A stretch of DNA of 28,803 bases from the NCBI GenBank assembly GCA_946482595.1, contig CAMLSD010000066.1, positions 1 to 28,803 on the forward strand. Reading direction: 5' to 3'. The notes under the pieces were generated by a model that worked only from the letters and a program-made list of their open reading frames with translations, ran no database searches and was not told the DNA's origin. The translations under genes were made by a program, and so were the position numbers. Every line of letters starts with the position of its first letter. Within the stretch, counting starts at the first letter, position 1. Positions 1 through 6,743 of the stretch are shown here, in pieces. The DNA comes from an uncultured Comamonadaceae bacterium. Its GTDB lineage: Bacteria > Pseudomonadota > Gammaproteobacteria > Burkholderiales > Burkholderiaceae.

Positions 1-36
1 CTTGGGGAAGCAAGAAAGGGAACTCGGCCGCCGGGC

Positions 37-361
37 CGAGACCCGGCTCGCCCCGTCAGGGGCGACACTCGGCGCCACACACCACCGCGGCAGCACCTCG
101 AAGCACCCTCTCCCCAACCCTCTCCCCGCAGGCGGGAGAGGGAGTGACCCCCGGGCTCGCCTCGGCAGGTGCGATACACGGCGCCGCACACCACCGCGGC
201 AGCGACTCGAAGCACCCTCTCCCCAACCCTCTCCCGCAAGCGGGAGAGGGAGTGATCCCCTCGGCTCGTCCCGCAAGGAGCTATACGCGGCGCCACACAC
301 CACCGCGGCAGCGACTCGAAGCACCCTCTCCCCGACCCTCTCCCGCAAGCGGGAGAGGGAG
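37..361. repeat. 109-bp tandem array of REP-like hairpin units
   Basis: Three units begin at 70, 179 and 288, each starting CGGCGCC(A/G)CACACCACCGC, so the period is exactly 109 bp. The third unit loses similarity after about 361. The DNA at about 37-69 resembles the tail of a further unit. Each unit contains a near-perfect inverted repeat of CCCTCTCCC and GGGAGAGGG (118-142, 227-250, 336-359), with 10-11 bp stems in copies two and three. The CCCTCTCCCGCAAGCGGGAG element resembles short palindromic repeats often found between genes in high-GC proteobacteria. The array lies just downstream of the yifB stop (411), so its hairpins could stop transcription or protect the yifB mRNA 3' end. This 410-bp stretch shows no convincing gene. 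Confidence 0.85.
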
Positions 362-410
362 CAACGCCCACCCCATCCCTGCCGCGGCAAGCGCACCACC
401 AAGCCTGGCC

Positions 411-1955
411 TCAACTCGCCAGAGCCCGCCGCAACTGGATCGCCTCAGCCACGTGGGCCACGTCGATCACATCGGCCTGCGCCAGGTCGGCCACGGTGCG
501 GGCCAGCTTGAGCACGCGGTGGTAGCTGCGTGCCGACCAGCCCAGGCGCGTGGCGGCCTGCTGCAGGAACTGGCCTGCTGCAGCGCTCGGGCTGCAGTGC
601 TGGTCAAGGTCGCGCCCCGTCAGGTGGGCATTGGGTTCACCCTGACGCGCCAGCTGGCGGTCATGAGCCCGGGCCACCCGTTCGGCGACCACTGTGCTGG
701 GTTCACCCTCGGGGGCGCGGGCGAGGTCGTCGGGCTTCAGGGCACCCACCTCCAGGCGGATGTCGAAGCGATCGAGCAGCGGGCCGCTGAGCCGGGCCTG
801 GTAACGCGCCACCATGTCCGGGCTGCAGCGGCAGGCCTTGATCGGGTTGCCGTGGTGGCCGCAGGCGCAGGGGTTCATTGCGGCCACCAGCTGGAAGCGG
901 GCAGGGAATTCGGCCTGGTGGGCCGCGCGAGAGATCGTGATGCGGCCGGTCTCGATCGGCTCGCGCAGGGCTTCGAGGGCGGCACGGGTGAATTCGGGCA
1001 GTTCGTCGAGAAACAGCACACCATGGTGCGCCAGGGAAATTTCGCCCGGCCGGGGCGGTGAGCCGCCGCCCACCAGGGCCACGGCGGACGCACTGTGGTG
1101 CGGATGGCGCAACATGCGCTGGCGCCAGCGGGCGGGGTCGAAGCGGCCGATCAGGCTCAGCACCGCGGCCGATTCCAGTGCGGCTTCGGTGGCCAGCGGC
1201 GGCAGCAGCCCGGTCAGGCGCTGGGCCAGCATGGACTTGCCGGTGCCCGGCGGGCCCACCATCAGCAGGCTGTGGCTGCCGGCCGCGGCGATCTCCAGGG
1301 CGCGCTTGGCGGCCGACTGTCCCTTCACGTCGCGCAGGTCGGGGTAGGCCGGTGGCGAACCCGCGGGGGCGCTGCGCATGCGGCACCAGCCGCCGTTGCG
1401 GGCCGGCTCGTCAGCGGGGTCGGGCTCGTCGCGGCTGCGCACACGCATGGCCTCCACCACGTCGAGCAGGTGGCGCGCGCCGTAAACCTCGGCGTCTTCC
1501 ACCAGCGCGGCTTCGCGGGCGCTGTCCTCGGGCAGCACCATGGCGGTGTGCTGGCCCTGGCGGTGCAGGGCCAGGCTCATTGCGAGGGCACCCCGCACCG
1601 GGCGCAGGTCGCCGGCCAGTGACAACTCCCCTGCAAACTCGTGCCGGGCCACCCGGGCCGCGTCGATCTGGCCACTGGCCACCAGGATGCCGATGGCGAT
1701 CGGCAGGTCGAAACGGCCGGACTCCTTGGGCAGGTCGGCCGGTGCCAGGTTCACGGTGATGCGCTTGTTGTGCGGGAACTCCAGCGCACTGTTGAGCAAG
1801 GCGGCGCGTACCCGCTCGCGGGCTTCCTTGACCTCGGTGTCGGCCAGGCCGACCAGCGTGAAGCTCGGCAGCCCGTTGGACAGATCGACCTCGACGGTCA
1901 CGGGCGGCGCCTGCAGCCCGGCCAGCGCCCGGCTGCGAATGACGGCAAGCGACAT
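411..1955 (-). CDS. yifB: YifB family Mg-chelatase-like AAA ATPase (ComM-type)
   Basis: The 514-residue protein matches the YifB/ComM family across its length. The N-terminal ChlI-like domain has the family motifs VEVDLSNGLP (21-30) and LAPADLPKESG (70-80). The AAA+ core has Walker A GPPGTGKS at 234-241 and Walker B VLFLDE at 313-318, followed by the Mg-chelatase C-terminal domain (about 400-510). Family knowledge: ComM is a ring helicase that helps branch migration during natural transformation; YifB proteins in general have no role in chlorophyll synthesis. The ATG at 1955 is preceded by a good AGGAGG on the minus strand. The gene is divergent from the porin-glnK-amtB operon, and the REP-like array lies past its stop. 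It looks intact. Recombination is the likely role, inferred from ComM. Confidence 0.93.
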   Translation of the reverse strand: MSLAVIRSRALAGLQAPPVTVEVDLSNGLPSFTLVGLADTEVKEARERVRAALLNSALEFPHNKRITVNLAPADLPKESGRFDLPIAIGILVASGQIDAARVARHEFAGELSLAGDLRPVRGALAMSLALHRQGQHTAMVLPEDSAREAALVEDAEVYGARHLLDVVEAMRVRSRDEPDPADEPARNGGWCRMRSAPAGSPPAYPDLRDVKGQSAAKRALEIAAAGSHSLLMVGPPGTGKSMLAQRLTGLLPPLATEAALESAAVLSLIGRFDPARWRQRMLRHPHHSASAVALVGGGSPPRPGEISLAHHGVLFLDELPEFTRAALEALREPIETGRITISRAAHQAEFPARFQLVAAMNPCACGHHGNPIKACRCSPDMVARYQARLSGPLLDRFDIRLEVGALKPDDLARAPEGEPSTVVAERVARAHDRQLARQGEPNAHLTGRDLDQHCSPSAAAGQFLQQAATRLGWSARSYHRVLKLARTVADLAQADVIDVAHVAEAIQLRRALAS

Positions 1956-2024
1956 GGTCGCGGATCCTCCTGAGTGTTCTTGTCGTGACCACCGGCCCGT
2001 TCCGGGCAGCGGCGGTGCGCCAAT

Positions 2025-2043
2025 TTACGGTGCCGCACCGTAA
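2025..2043. promoter_or_regulatory. Perfect 19-bp palindrome, possible operator
   Basis: TTACGGTGC and GCACCGTAA flank a single central C, giving nine perfect base pairs per arm. It sits in the divergent region between yifB (start 1955) and the porin (start 2253), about 70 bp upstream of the yifB start and about 190 bp upstream of the predicted porin transcription start. The half-sites are in the opposite orientation to an NtrC dyad. No known regulator is assigned. Confidence 0.4.
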
Positions 2044-2079
2044 CAGGGTGTTATCCCGACCCCCCGGCCCACGGGGTTC

Positions 2080-2096
2080 CGCACAGAATCGGTGCA
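2080..2096 (+). promoter_or_regulatory. Putative NtrC-binding enhancer dyad
   Basis: GCACAGAATCGGTGCA fits the enteric NtrC dyad pattern GCAC(C/T)-N5-GGTGCA. The right half is perfect, the left half keeps GCAC, and the 5-bp spacing is right. Its centre is about 125 bp upstream of the predicted sigma-54 start, a usual enhancer distance. A looser GCACC-N3-GGTG element lies at 2109-2120, roughly three helical turns downstream, and could be a weak second site. This is an inference from consensus. Confidence 0.55.
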
Positions 2097-2186
2097 CTTC
2101 TCTGTTTCGCACCGCCGGTGTGCGCGCAAAAGGGGCTTCAATGGGGCGCTGCTCTGTGTTGGGGCGTGGGATGGGCTGGGCTCAGG

Positions 2187-2202
2187 TGGCATGGATCGTG
2201 CA
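2187..2202 (+). promoter_or_regulatory. Sigma-54 (RpoN) promoter for the porin-glnK-amtB operon
   Basis: TGGCATGGATCGTGCA matches the -24/-12 consensus TGGCACG-N4-TTGCA at nearly every position and keeps the invariant GG-N10-GC spacing (GG 2188-2189, GC 2200-2201). The predicted transcription start is about 2213, leaving a leader of about 40 nt before the porin ATG at 2253. Together with the upstream NtrC-like dyad, this indicates induction under nitrogen limitation. Confidence 0.75.
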
Positions 2203-2252
2203 GACCTGTCCTGGCAACTGTCCCCCCTCAACGTTCAGTAGGAGTGTTCCGA

Positions 2253-2924
2253 ATGAAGAAGTCGCTTCTTGCCCTGGCCCTGGCATCCGCGTTTGCTGCC
2301 GGGCCCGTGCTGGCCGATGGCGTGGCCACCAATTTCAGCCTGACGACCAACTACAAGTACCGCGGCCAGGACCAGACCGAGAACAAGCCCGCCATCCAGG
2401 GCGGCTTCGACTACGCGATGGGCGGCTTCTACGTCGGCAACTGGAACTCCAGCATCAGCTTTGCCAACGGCATCGAGATGGACGTCTACGGCGGCTACAA
2501 GGGCGAGCTGGGCGGCGGCCTGGGTTTCGACGTCGGCCTGCTGCAGTACATCTACCCCGGCCTGAGCGACGCCAACACCACCGAGATCTACGGCGGCCTG
2601 ACCTACGGCATGTTCCTGGCCAAGTACTCGCACACCGTGTCGAAGCGCTACTTCGGCATCGACGAAGGGCGCAACACCGGCTACCTGGACCTGTCGGCCA
2701 ACATGGAAGTGGCCAAGGGACTGACGCTGAACGCCCACCTCGGCTTCACCAACATGACCAGCGATTCCGGCGCGAAGGACTACACCGACTTCAAGCTGGG
2801 AGCCACCTACGACCTGGGCTCGGGCTTTGCGCTCGGTGGCCATGTCGTGGGCGCCAACAAGCGCGGCTTCTATGGCGACATCAACAAGACGCGCCTGATC
2901 CTCACGCTGACCAAGACCATGTAA
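2253..2924 (+). CDS. TorF family putative porin (outer-membrane beta-barrel)
   Basis: The 223-residue protein starts with a clear Sec signal peptide (MKKSLLALALASAFAAGPVLA, cleavage after residue 21). The mature part consists of alternating aromatic and small residues typical of amphipathic beta strands, with many Gly/Tyr motifs such as NYKYRG, GGFDYAMGGFYVG and LTYGMFLAKYSH. It recalls the TorF/gcw_chp family of putative porins, named from sequence rather than a known substrate. The ATG at 2253 was chosen because AGGAG (2240-2244) lies 8 nt upstream and it begins the signal peptide; longer in-frame starts reach back into the promoter. It is the first gene of the sigma-54-driven unit with glnK and amtB, so a role in admitting ammonium or small nitrogen compounds across the outer membrane is plausible but unproven. 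Confidence 0.87.
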   Translation: MKKSLLALALASAFAAGPVLADGVATNFSLTTNYKYRGQDQTENKPAIQGGFDYAMGGFYVGNWNSSISFANGIEMDVYGGYKGELGGGLGFDVGLLQYIYPGLSDANTTEIYGGLTYGMFLAKYSHTVSKRYFGIDEGRNTGYLDLSANMEVAKGLTLNAHLGFTNMTSDSGAKDYTDFKLGATYDLGSGFALGGHVVGANKRGFYGDINKTRLILTLTKTM

Positions 2925-3317
<393 letters not shown>

Positions 3318-3341
3318 GGCCCCGATCAGGAGAGACAACCC

Positions 3342-4757
3342 ATGAAAAAACTACTCGCAATCCTGGCGTTCAGCCTCGCCGGCCTCGGCATGGTGGACGT
3401 CGCACTGGCCCAGGACGCGGCCGCATCTGCCCCGGCCATGGCCGAGGCGGCTTCAGCCGCGGCTGAAGCGGCACCGGCTGCTGCCGCACCGGCCGCTGAA
3501 GCGGCCTCCGCACCCGAGGTGGTGCCGACCGTCAACAAGGGCGACGTCGCCTGGATGCTGACCTCGACGATGCTGGTCATCCTGATGACCATCCCCGGCC
3601 TGGCCCTGTTCTACGGTGGCCTGGTGCGCGCCAAGAACATGCTGTCGGTGCTGATGCAGGTGTTCGTGGTCTTCTCGCTCATCACGATCCTGTGGTGCGT
3701 GTACGGCTACAGCCTGGCCTTCGGTGGCGGAGGTGCGTTCATCGGCACGCTCGACAAGGTCTTCCTGGCCGGCGTGACGCAGGACTCCCTGGCCGACACC
3801 TTCAACCCGGCCTTCAAGCTGCCTGAATACGTGTTCATCGCGTTCCAGTCGACCTTCGCGGCCATCACCTGCGCGCTGATCGTGGGCTCGTTCGCAGAAC
3901 GCATCAAGTTCTCGGCCGTGCTGCTGTTTGCGGTGCTGTGGTTCACCTTCAGCTACCTGCCGGTGGCGCACATGGTGTGGTATGCCGAGGGCCTGCTGTT
4001 CAAGGACGGCGCACTCGACTTCGCCGGCGGCACGGTGGTGCACATCAATGCCGGTATCGCCGGTCTGGTGGGTGCCTACATGGTCGGCAAGCGCACCGGG
4101 TTCGGTCGTGAAGCGATGCCTCCGCACTCGCTGACCCTGACGATGGTCGGTGCCTCGCTGCTGTGGGTGGGCTGGTTCGGCTTCAACGCCGGCTCGGCAC
4201 TCGAAGCCAATGCCAACGCCTCGCTGGCCTTCATCAACACCATCGTCGCCACGGGTGCCGCCACGCTGTCGTGGTGCGCCGGTGAAGCGCTGGGCAAGGG
4301 CAAGGCCTCCATGCTGGGTGCCGCATCGGGCGCCGTCGCCGGCCTCGTGGCCGTCACGCCGGCAGCCGGCCTGATCGGCCCGATGGGCGCGATCGTGCTG
4401 GGCCTGATCTCCGGCATCGTCTGCCTGTGGGGTGTCAATGGCCTGAAGCGCATGCTCGGTGCTGACGACGCGCTCGACGTGTTCGGCGTGCACGGCGTGG
4501 GCGGTATCCTGGGTGCCCTGCTGACCGGCGTGTTCGCGTCGCCCAGCCTGGGCGGCACCGGTGCCGAAGGCTTCTCGATCGCAAGCCAGGTCATGATCCA
4601 GCTCAAGGGTGTGGTCATCACCATCGTCTGGTCGGGTGTGGTGTCGCTGATCGCCTACAAGATCGTCGACATGGTGGTCGGCCTGCGCGTGACCGAGGAA
4701 GAAGAGCGCGAAGGTCTCGACATCTCGTCGCACGGCGAGACGGCCTACCACAAGTAA
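3342..4757 (+). CDS. amtB: Ammonium transporter AmtB
   Basis: The 471-residue protein is a cytoplasmic-membrane Amt/Rh channel. A signal peptide (about 1-23) is followed by an unusual Ala/Pro/Glu-rich stretch (about 25-60), then about 11 membrane helices. The conserved twin pore histidines are His234 (VVHINAGIAG) and His384 (GVHGVGGILGA). Other Amt signatures include FYGGLVRAKN, FAERIKFSAVL and WFGFNAGSALEAN. It carries ammonium inward and is gated by GlnK, encoded just upstream. The ATG follows AGGAGAG by about 9 nt. The acidic tail ends VTEEEEREGLDISSHGETAYHK, close to the usual Amt tail. The Ala-rich extension is encoded partly by a 20-bp perfect palindrome (3450-3469). The gene ends the operon before a strong terminator. 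Confidence 0.96.
   Translation: MKKLLAILAFSLAGLGMVDVALAQDAAASAPAMAEAASAAAEAAPAAAAPAAEAASAPEVVPTVNKGDVAWMLTSTMLVILMTIPGLALFYGGLVRAKNMLSVLMQVFVVFSLITILWCVYGYSLAFGGGGAFIGTLDKVFLAGVTQDSLADTFNPAFKLPEYVFIAFQSTFAAITCALIVGSFAERIKFSAVLLFAVLWFTFSYLPVAHMVWYAEGLLFKDGALDFAGGTVVHINAGIAGLVGAYMVGKRTGFGREAMPPHSLTLTMVGASLLWVGWFGFNAGSALEANANASLAFINTIVATGAATLSWCAGEALGKGKASMLGAASGAVAGLVAVTPAAGLIGPMGAIVLGLISGIVCLWGVNGLKRMLGADDALDVFGVHGVGGILGALLTGVFASPSLGGTGAEGFSIASQVMIQLKGVVITIVWSGVVSLIAYKIVDMVVGLRVTEEEEREGLDISSHGETAYHK
3450..3469 (+). repeat. Perfect 20-bp palindrome inside amtB
   Basis: GCTTCAGCCGCGGCTGAAGC equals its own reverse complement. It lies in the coding sequence of the Ala-rich N-terminal extension of AmtB, about 108 nt after the start codon. 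It could form a short mRNA hairpin, or may simply reflect alternating GCT/GCC/GCG alanine codons. Confidence 0.6.
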
Positions 4758-4766
4758 GCCATTCCC

Positions 4767-4785
4767 CATCCCCTGCGGGGGGATG
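4767..4785 (+). terminator. First stem-loop after amtB
   Basis: CATCCCC and GGGGATG form a 7-bp stem with a TGCGG loop, starting 9 nt after the amtB stop. It has no U-tract and probably acts with the stronger hairpin just downstream. Confidence 0.4.
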
Positions 4786-4791
4786 CACCAG

Positions 4792-4818
4792 GGGGCCTCC
4801 TGCGGGAGGCCCCTTTTT
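4792..4818 (+). terminator. Intrinsic terminator of the amtB operon
   Basis: GGGGCCTCC (4792-4800) pairs with GGAGGCCCC (4805-4813) across a TGCG loop, and TTTTT (4814-4818) follows directly. This is a classic rho-independent terminator. It isolates the porin-glnK-amtB operon from gshA. Confidence 0.92.
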
Positions 4819-4872
4819 CGTGGGTCCGTCGCACGCTTGTGCTTGCGCAGCACGGTGATGACCCCATTTGCC

Positions 4873-4878
4873 TAGAAT
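4873..4878 (+). promoter_or_regulatory. Candidate -10 element of gshA
   Basis: TAGAAT lies 42 nt upstream of the gshA ATG and 54 nt past the amtB terminator. It is a five-of-six match to TATAAT. No good -35 lies at 17 bp (GCACGG at 4850-4855), so the assignment rests mainly on position and on the need for a new promoter here. Confidence 0.4.
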
Positions 4879-4920
4879 GATCGATCCAGCCCCTGCAGGG
4901 GCATCAGACAGGCAGCGCGC

Positions 4921-6216
4921 ATGGTCCCCCATCTCGTCACGGCCCTGACCGGCCCCATCAACGAACTCGAGCAACGCATCCTGGAGTCCATGCCGGCCAT
5001 CGAGCGCTGGTTCCGGCTCGAGTGGATGGAGCACACCCCGCCGTTCTACACCTCGGTGGACGTGCGCAACGCCGGCTTCAAGCTGGCCCCGGTGGACACC
5101 AACCTGTTCCCGGGCGGCTTCAACAACCTGACCGAAGAGATGCTGCCGCTGGCCGTGCAGGCTGCGATGGCGGCGATCGAGAAGATCTGTCCCGAGGCGA
5201 AGAACCTGCTGCTGGTGCCCGAGAAGCACACCCGCAACACCTTCTACCTGACCAATGTGCAGCGCCTGGTGCAGATCTTCACCCAGGCCGGTCTGAACGT
5301 GCGCCTGGGCACGCTGGACGACACCATCACCGAACCCACCACGCTGAACCTGCCCGACGGCAGCACGCTCACCGTCGAGCCGCTGCAGCGGAGCAAGCGC
5401 CGCCTGGGCCTGAAGGACTTCGACCCCTGCACCATCCTGCTCAACAACGACCTCTCCGCCGGCCTGCCCAAGGTGCTCGAGGGCCTGCACGAGCAATACC
5501 TGCTGCCGCCGCTGCATGCCGGCTGGGCGGTGCGGCGCAAGTCGCATCACTTCAGCGCCTATGAAGAGGTCGCCAAGAAGTTCGCCAAGCTGCTGGGCAT
5601 GGACTCCTGGCTGATCAATCCGATGTTCGCGCAGTGCGGCCAGATCGACTTCCATGAAGGCGCCGGCATGGACTGCCTGCAGAGCAACGTCGATGCGCTG
5701 CTGTCGAAGATCCGCCGCAAGTACAAGGAATACGGCATCCAGGAAAAGCCCTTCGTGATCGTCAAGGCCGATGCCGGCACCTACGGCATGGGCATCATGA
5801 CGGTGCGCGATGCCAAGGACCTGGCCGAACTGAACCGCAAGACGCGCAACAAGATGAGCGTCATCAAGGACGGCCAGGAGGTCACCGAGGTGATCATCCA
5901 GGAAGGGGTGCCCACCTACGAACGCATCAACGAGGCGGTGGCCGAGCCGGTCGTCTACATGATCGACCGCTATGTAGTGGGCGGCTTCTACCGGGTGCAT
6001 GCCGAGCGCGGGATCGACGAGAACCTCAATGCGCCGGGCGCGAGTTTCGTGCCGCTGGCCTTTGCCGAATCCAACCACCTGCCCAAGGCCGGTGTGCGCC
6101 CGGGCGCGAGCGCCCCCAATCGCTTCTACATGTACGGCGTGATCGCCCGCCTGGCGATGCTGGCGGCCAGCTACGAGCTCGAGGCCACCGACCCCAACGC
6201 CGAGACCTACGAGTGA
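4921..6216 (+). CDS. gshA: Glutamate-cysteine ligase (proteobacterial GshA type)
   Basis: The 431-residue protein resembles the GshA family found in many beta- and some gamma-proteobacteria, which is unrelated in length to the E. coli enzyme (about 520 residues). It makes gamma-glutamylcysteine from Glu, Cys and ATP, the first step of glutathione synthesis, in the cytosol. Recognisable blocks include NLFPGGFNNLTEEMLPLAVQ, LLLVPEKHTRNTFYL, PLHAGWAVRRKSHHF, FVIVKADAGTYGMGIMTV (an ATP-grasp-like nucleotide loop) and YVVGGFYRVHAERGIDENLN. The ATG at 4921 has only a weak purine-rich SD, but the MVPHLVTALTGPINELEQ start looks family-like. gshB, which usually follows gshA, is not in this window; a chemosensory operon starts 7 nt after the gshA stop instead. 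Confidence 0.9.
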   Translation: MVPHLVTALTGPINELEQRILESMPAIERWFRLEWMEHTPPFYTSVDVRNAGFKLAPVDTNLFPGGFNNLTEEMLPLAVQAAMAAIEKICPEAKNLLLVPEKHTRNTFYLTNVQRLVQIFTQAGLNVRLGTLDDTITEPTTLNLPDGSTLTVEPLQRSKRRLGLKDFDPCTILLNNDLSAGLPKVLEGLHEQYLLPPLHAGWAVRRKSHHFSAYEEVAKKFAKLLGMDSWLINPMFAQCGQIDFHEGAGMDCLQSNVDALLSKIRRKYKEYGIQEKPFVIVKADAGTYGMGIMTVRDAKDLAELNRKTRNKMSVIKDGQEVTEVIIQEGVPTYERINEAVAEPVVYMIDRYVVGGFYRVHAERGIDENLNAPGASFVPLAFAESNHLPKAGVRPGASAPNRFYMYGVIARLAMLAASYELEATDPNAETYE

Positions 6217-6223
6217 GCGGCGC

Positions 6224-6682
6224 GTGAACGCGGCTGCGCCCGATCCGCTGGAGGCTGCCCAGGGCGTGCGCTGCGCGGGCTGGCCGCTGGCGTTCAATCA
6301 CGGCTGGGCGCGCTGCCTCGTCGAGCAGCCGGTGATCACGCCGGTGCCGCATGCGCCGGGCTGGCTGCGCGGCGCCATGGCCTTCGACGGCCGTGTCATT
6401 CCGGTGATCGATCCATCCCGTTACATCGACCCGGCCGCGGATTCGCCCGGCGGCGCGGCTACGATGGCGCTCGTGGGAGCGTCGGACGATGCCGTGGTCG
6501 CGCTGCTGTTCAGCGGCACACCGACCCAGGTCCGGCCGGTGCCGGGCGAGCCGCCTGACGTTCCTGCGGTGCTGGCGCCCCATGTGCTGGGGCGGGCGGT
6601 CGACGCGCAGGGACAGCCCTGGGCCCTGATCGACGCACCGGCACTGACGCAGGCCTGGTCGGCGACCCTGGCGCTGGCCTGA
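6224..6682 (+). CDS. CheW-like/PilI-like chemotaxis adaptor
   Basis: The 152-residue protein is a single CheW-type SH3-like domain. The core motif ITPVPHAPGWLRGAMAFDGR followed by VIPVIDP (about 38-64) matches the CheW pattern I-x-VP-x-aP-ylrG-x-x-x-x-RG-x-viPViDl. A second half (VGASDDAVVALLFSG onward) fits the C-terminal beta barrel. CheW proteins link receptors to the CheA kinase in membrane-attached arrays. The GTG start lies 7 nt after the gshA stop with only a weak SD, suggesting translational coupling. The next genes are a receptor and a CheA-like kinase, as in a pilI-pilJ-pilL order, which makes the PilI reading attractive. The protein is divergent, so the exact subfamily is uncertain. 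Confidence 0.78.
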   Translation: MNAAAPDPLEAAQGVRCAGWPLAFNHGWARCLVEQPVITPVPHAPGWLRGAMAFDGRVIPVIDPSRYIDPAADSPGGAATMALVGASDDAVVALLFSGTPTQVRPVPGEPPDVPAVLAPHVLGRAVDAQGQPWALIDAPALTQAWSATLALA

Positions 6683-6743
6683 AGGCCGGTGTCCACGCCG
6701 GTCAGTCCGGTGGGCAGGCAAGCTTCGACAAGGACGTGCAGGG

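Noticed and set aside
37..361. CRISPR array
   Set aside because: There are only three units with a 109-bp period; the regions between the hairpins are themselves repeated rather than unique spacers, and no cas genes are present.
2..1061. Plus-strand open frames over the hairpin array and the end of yifB
   Set aside because: The peptide repeats merely reflect the 109-bp DNA repeats, and the rest is antisense to yifB.
2016..2034. Second NtrC site (TGCGCC and GGTGCC)
   Set aside because: The half-sites are separated by 7 bp rather than 5, and the left half has a mismatch. It overlaps the perfect palindrome at 2025-2043, which is a better description.
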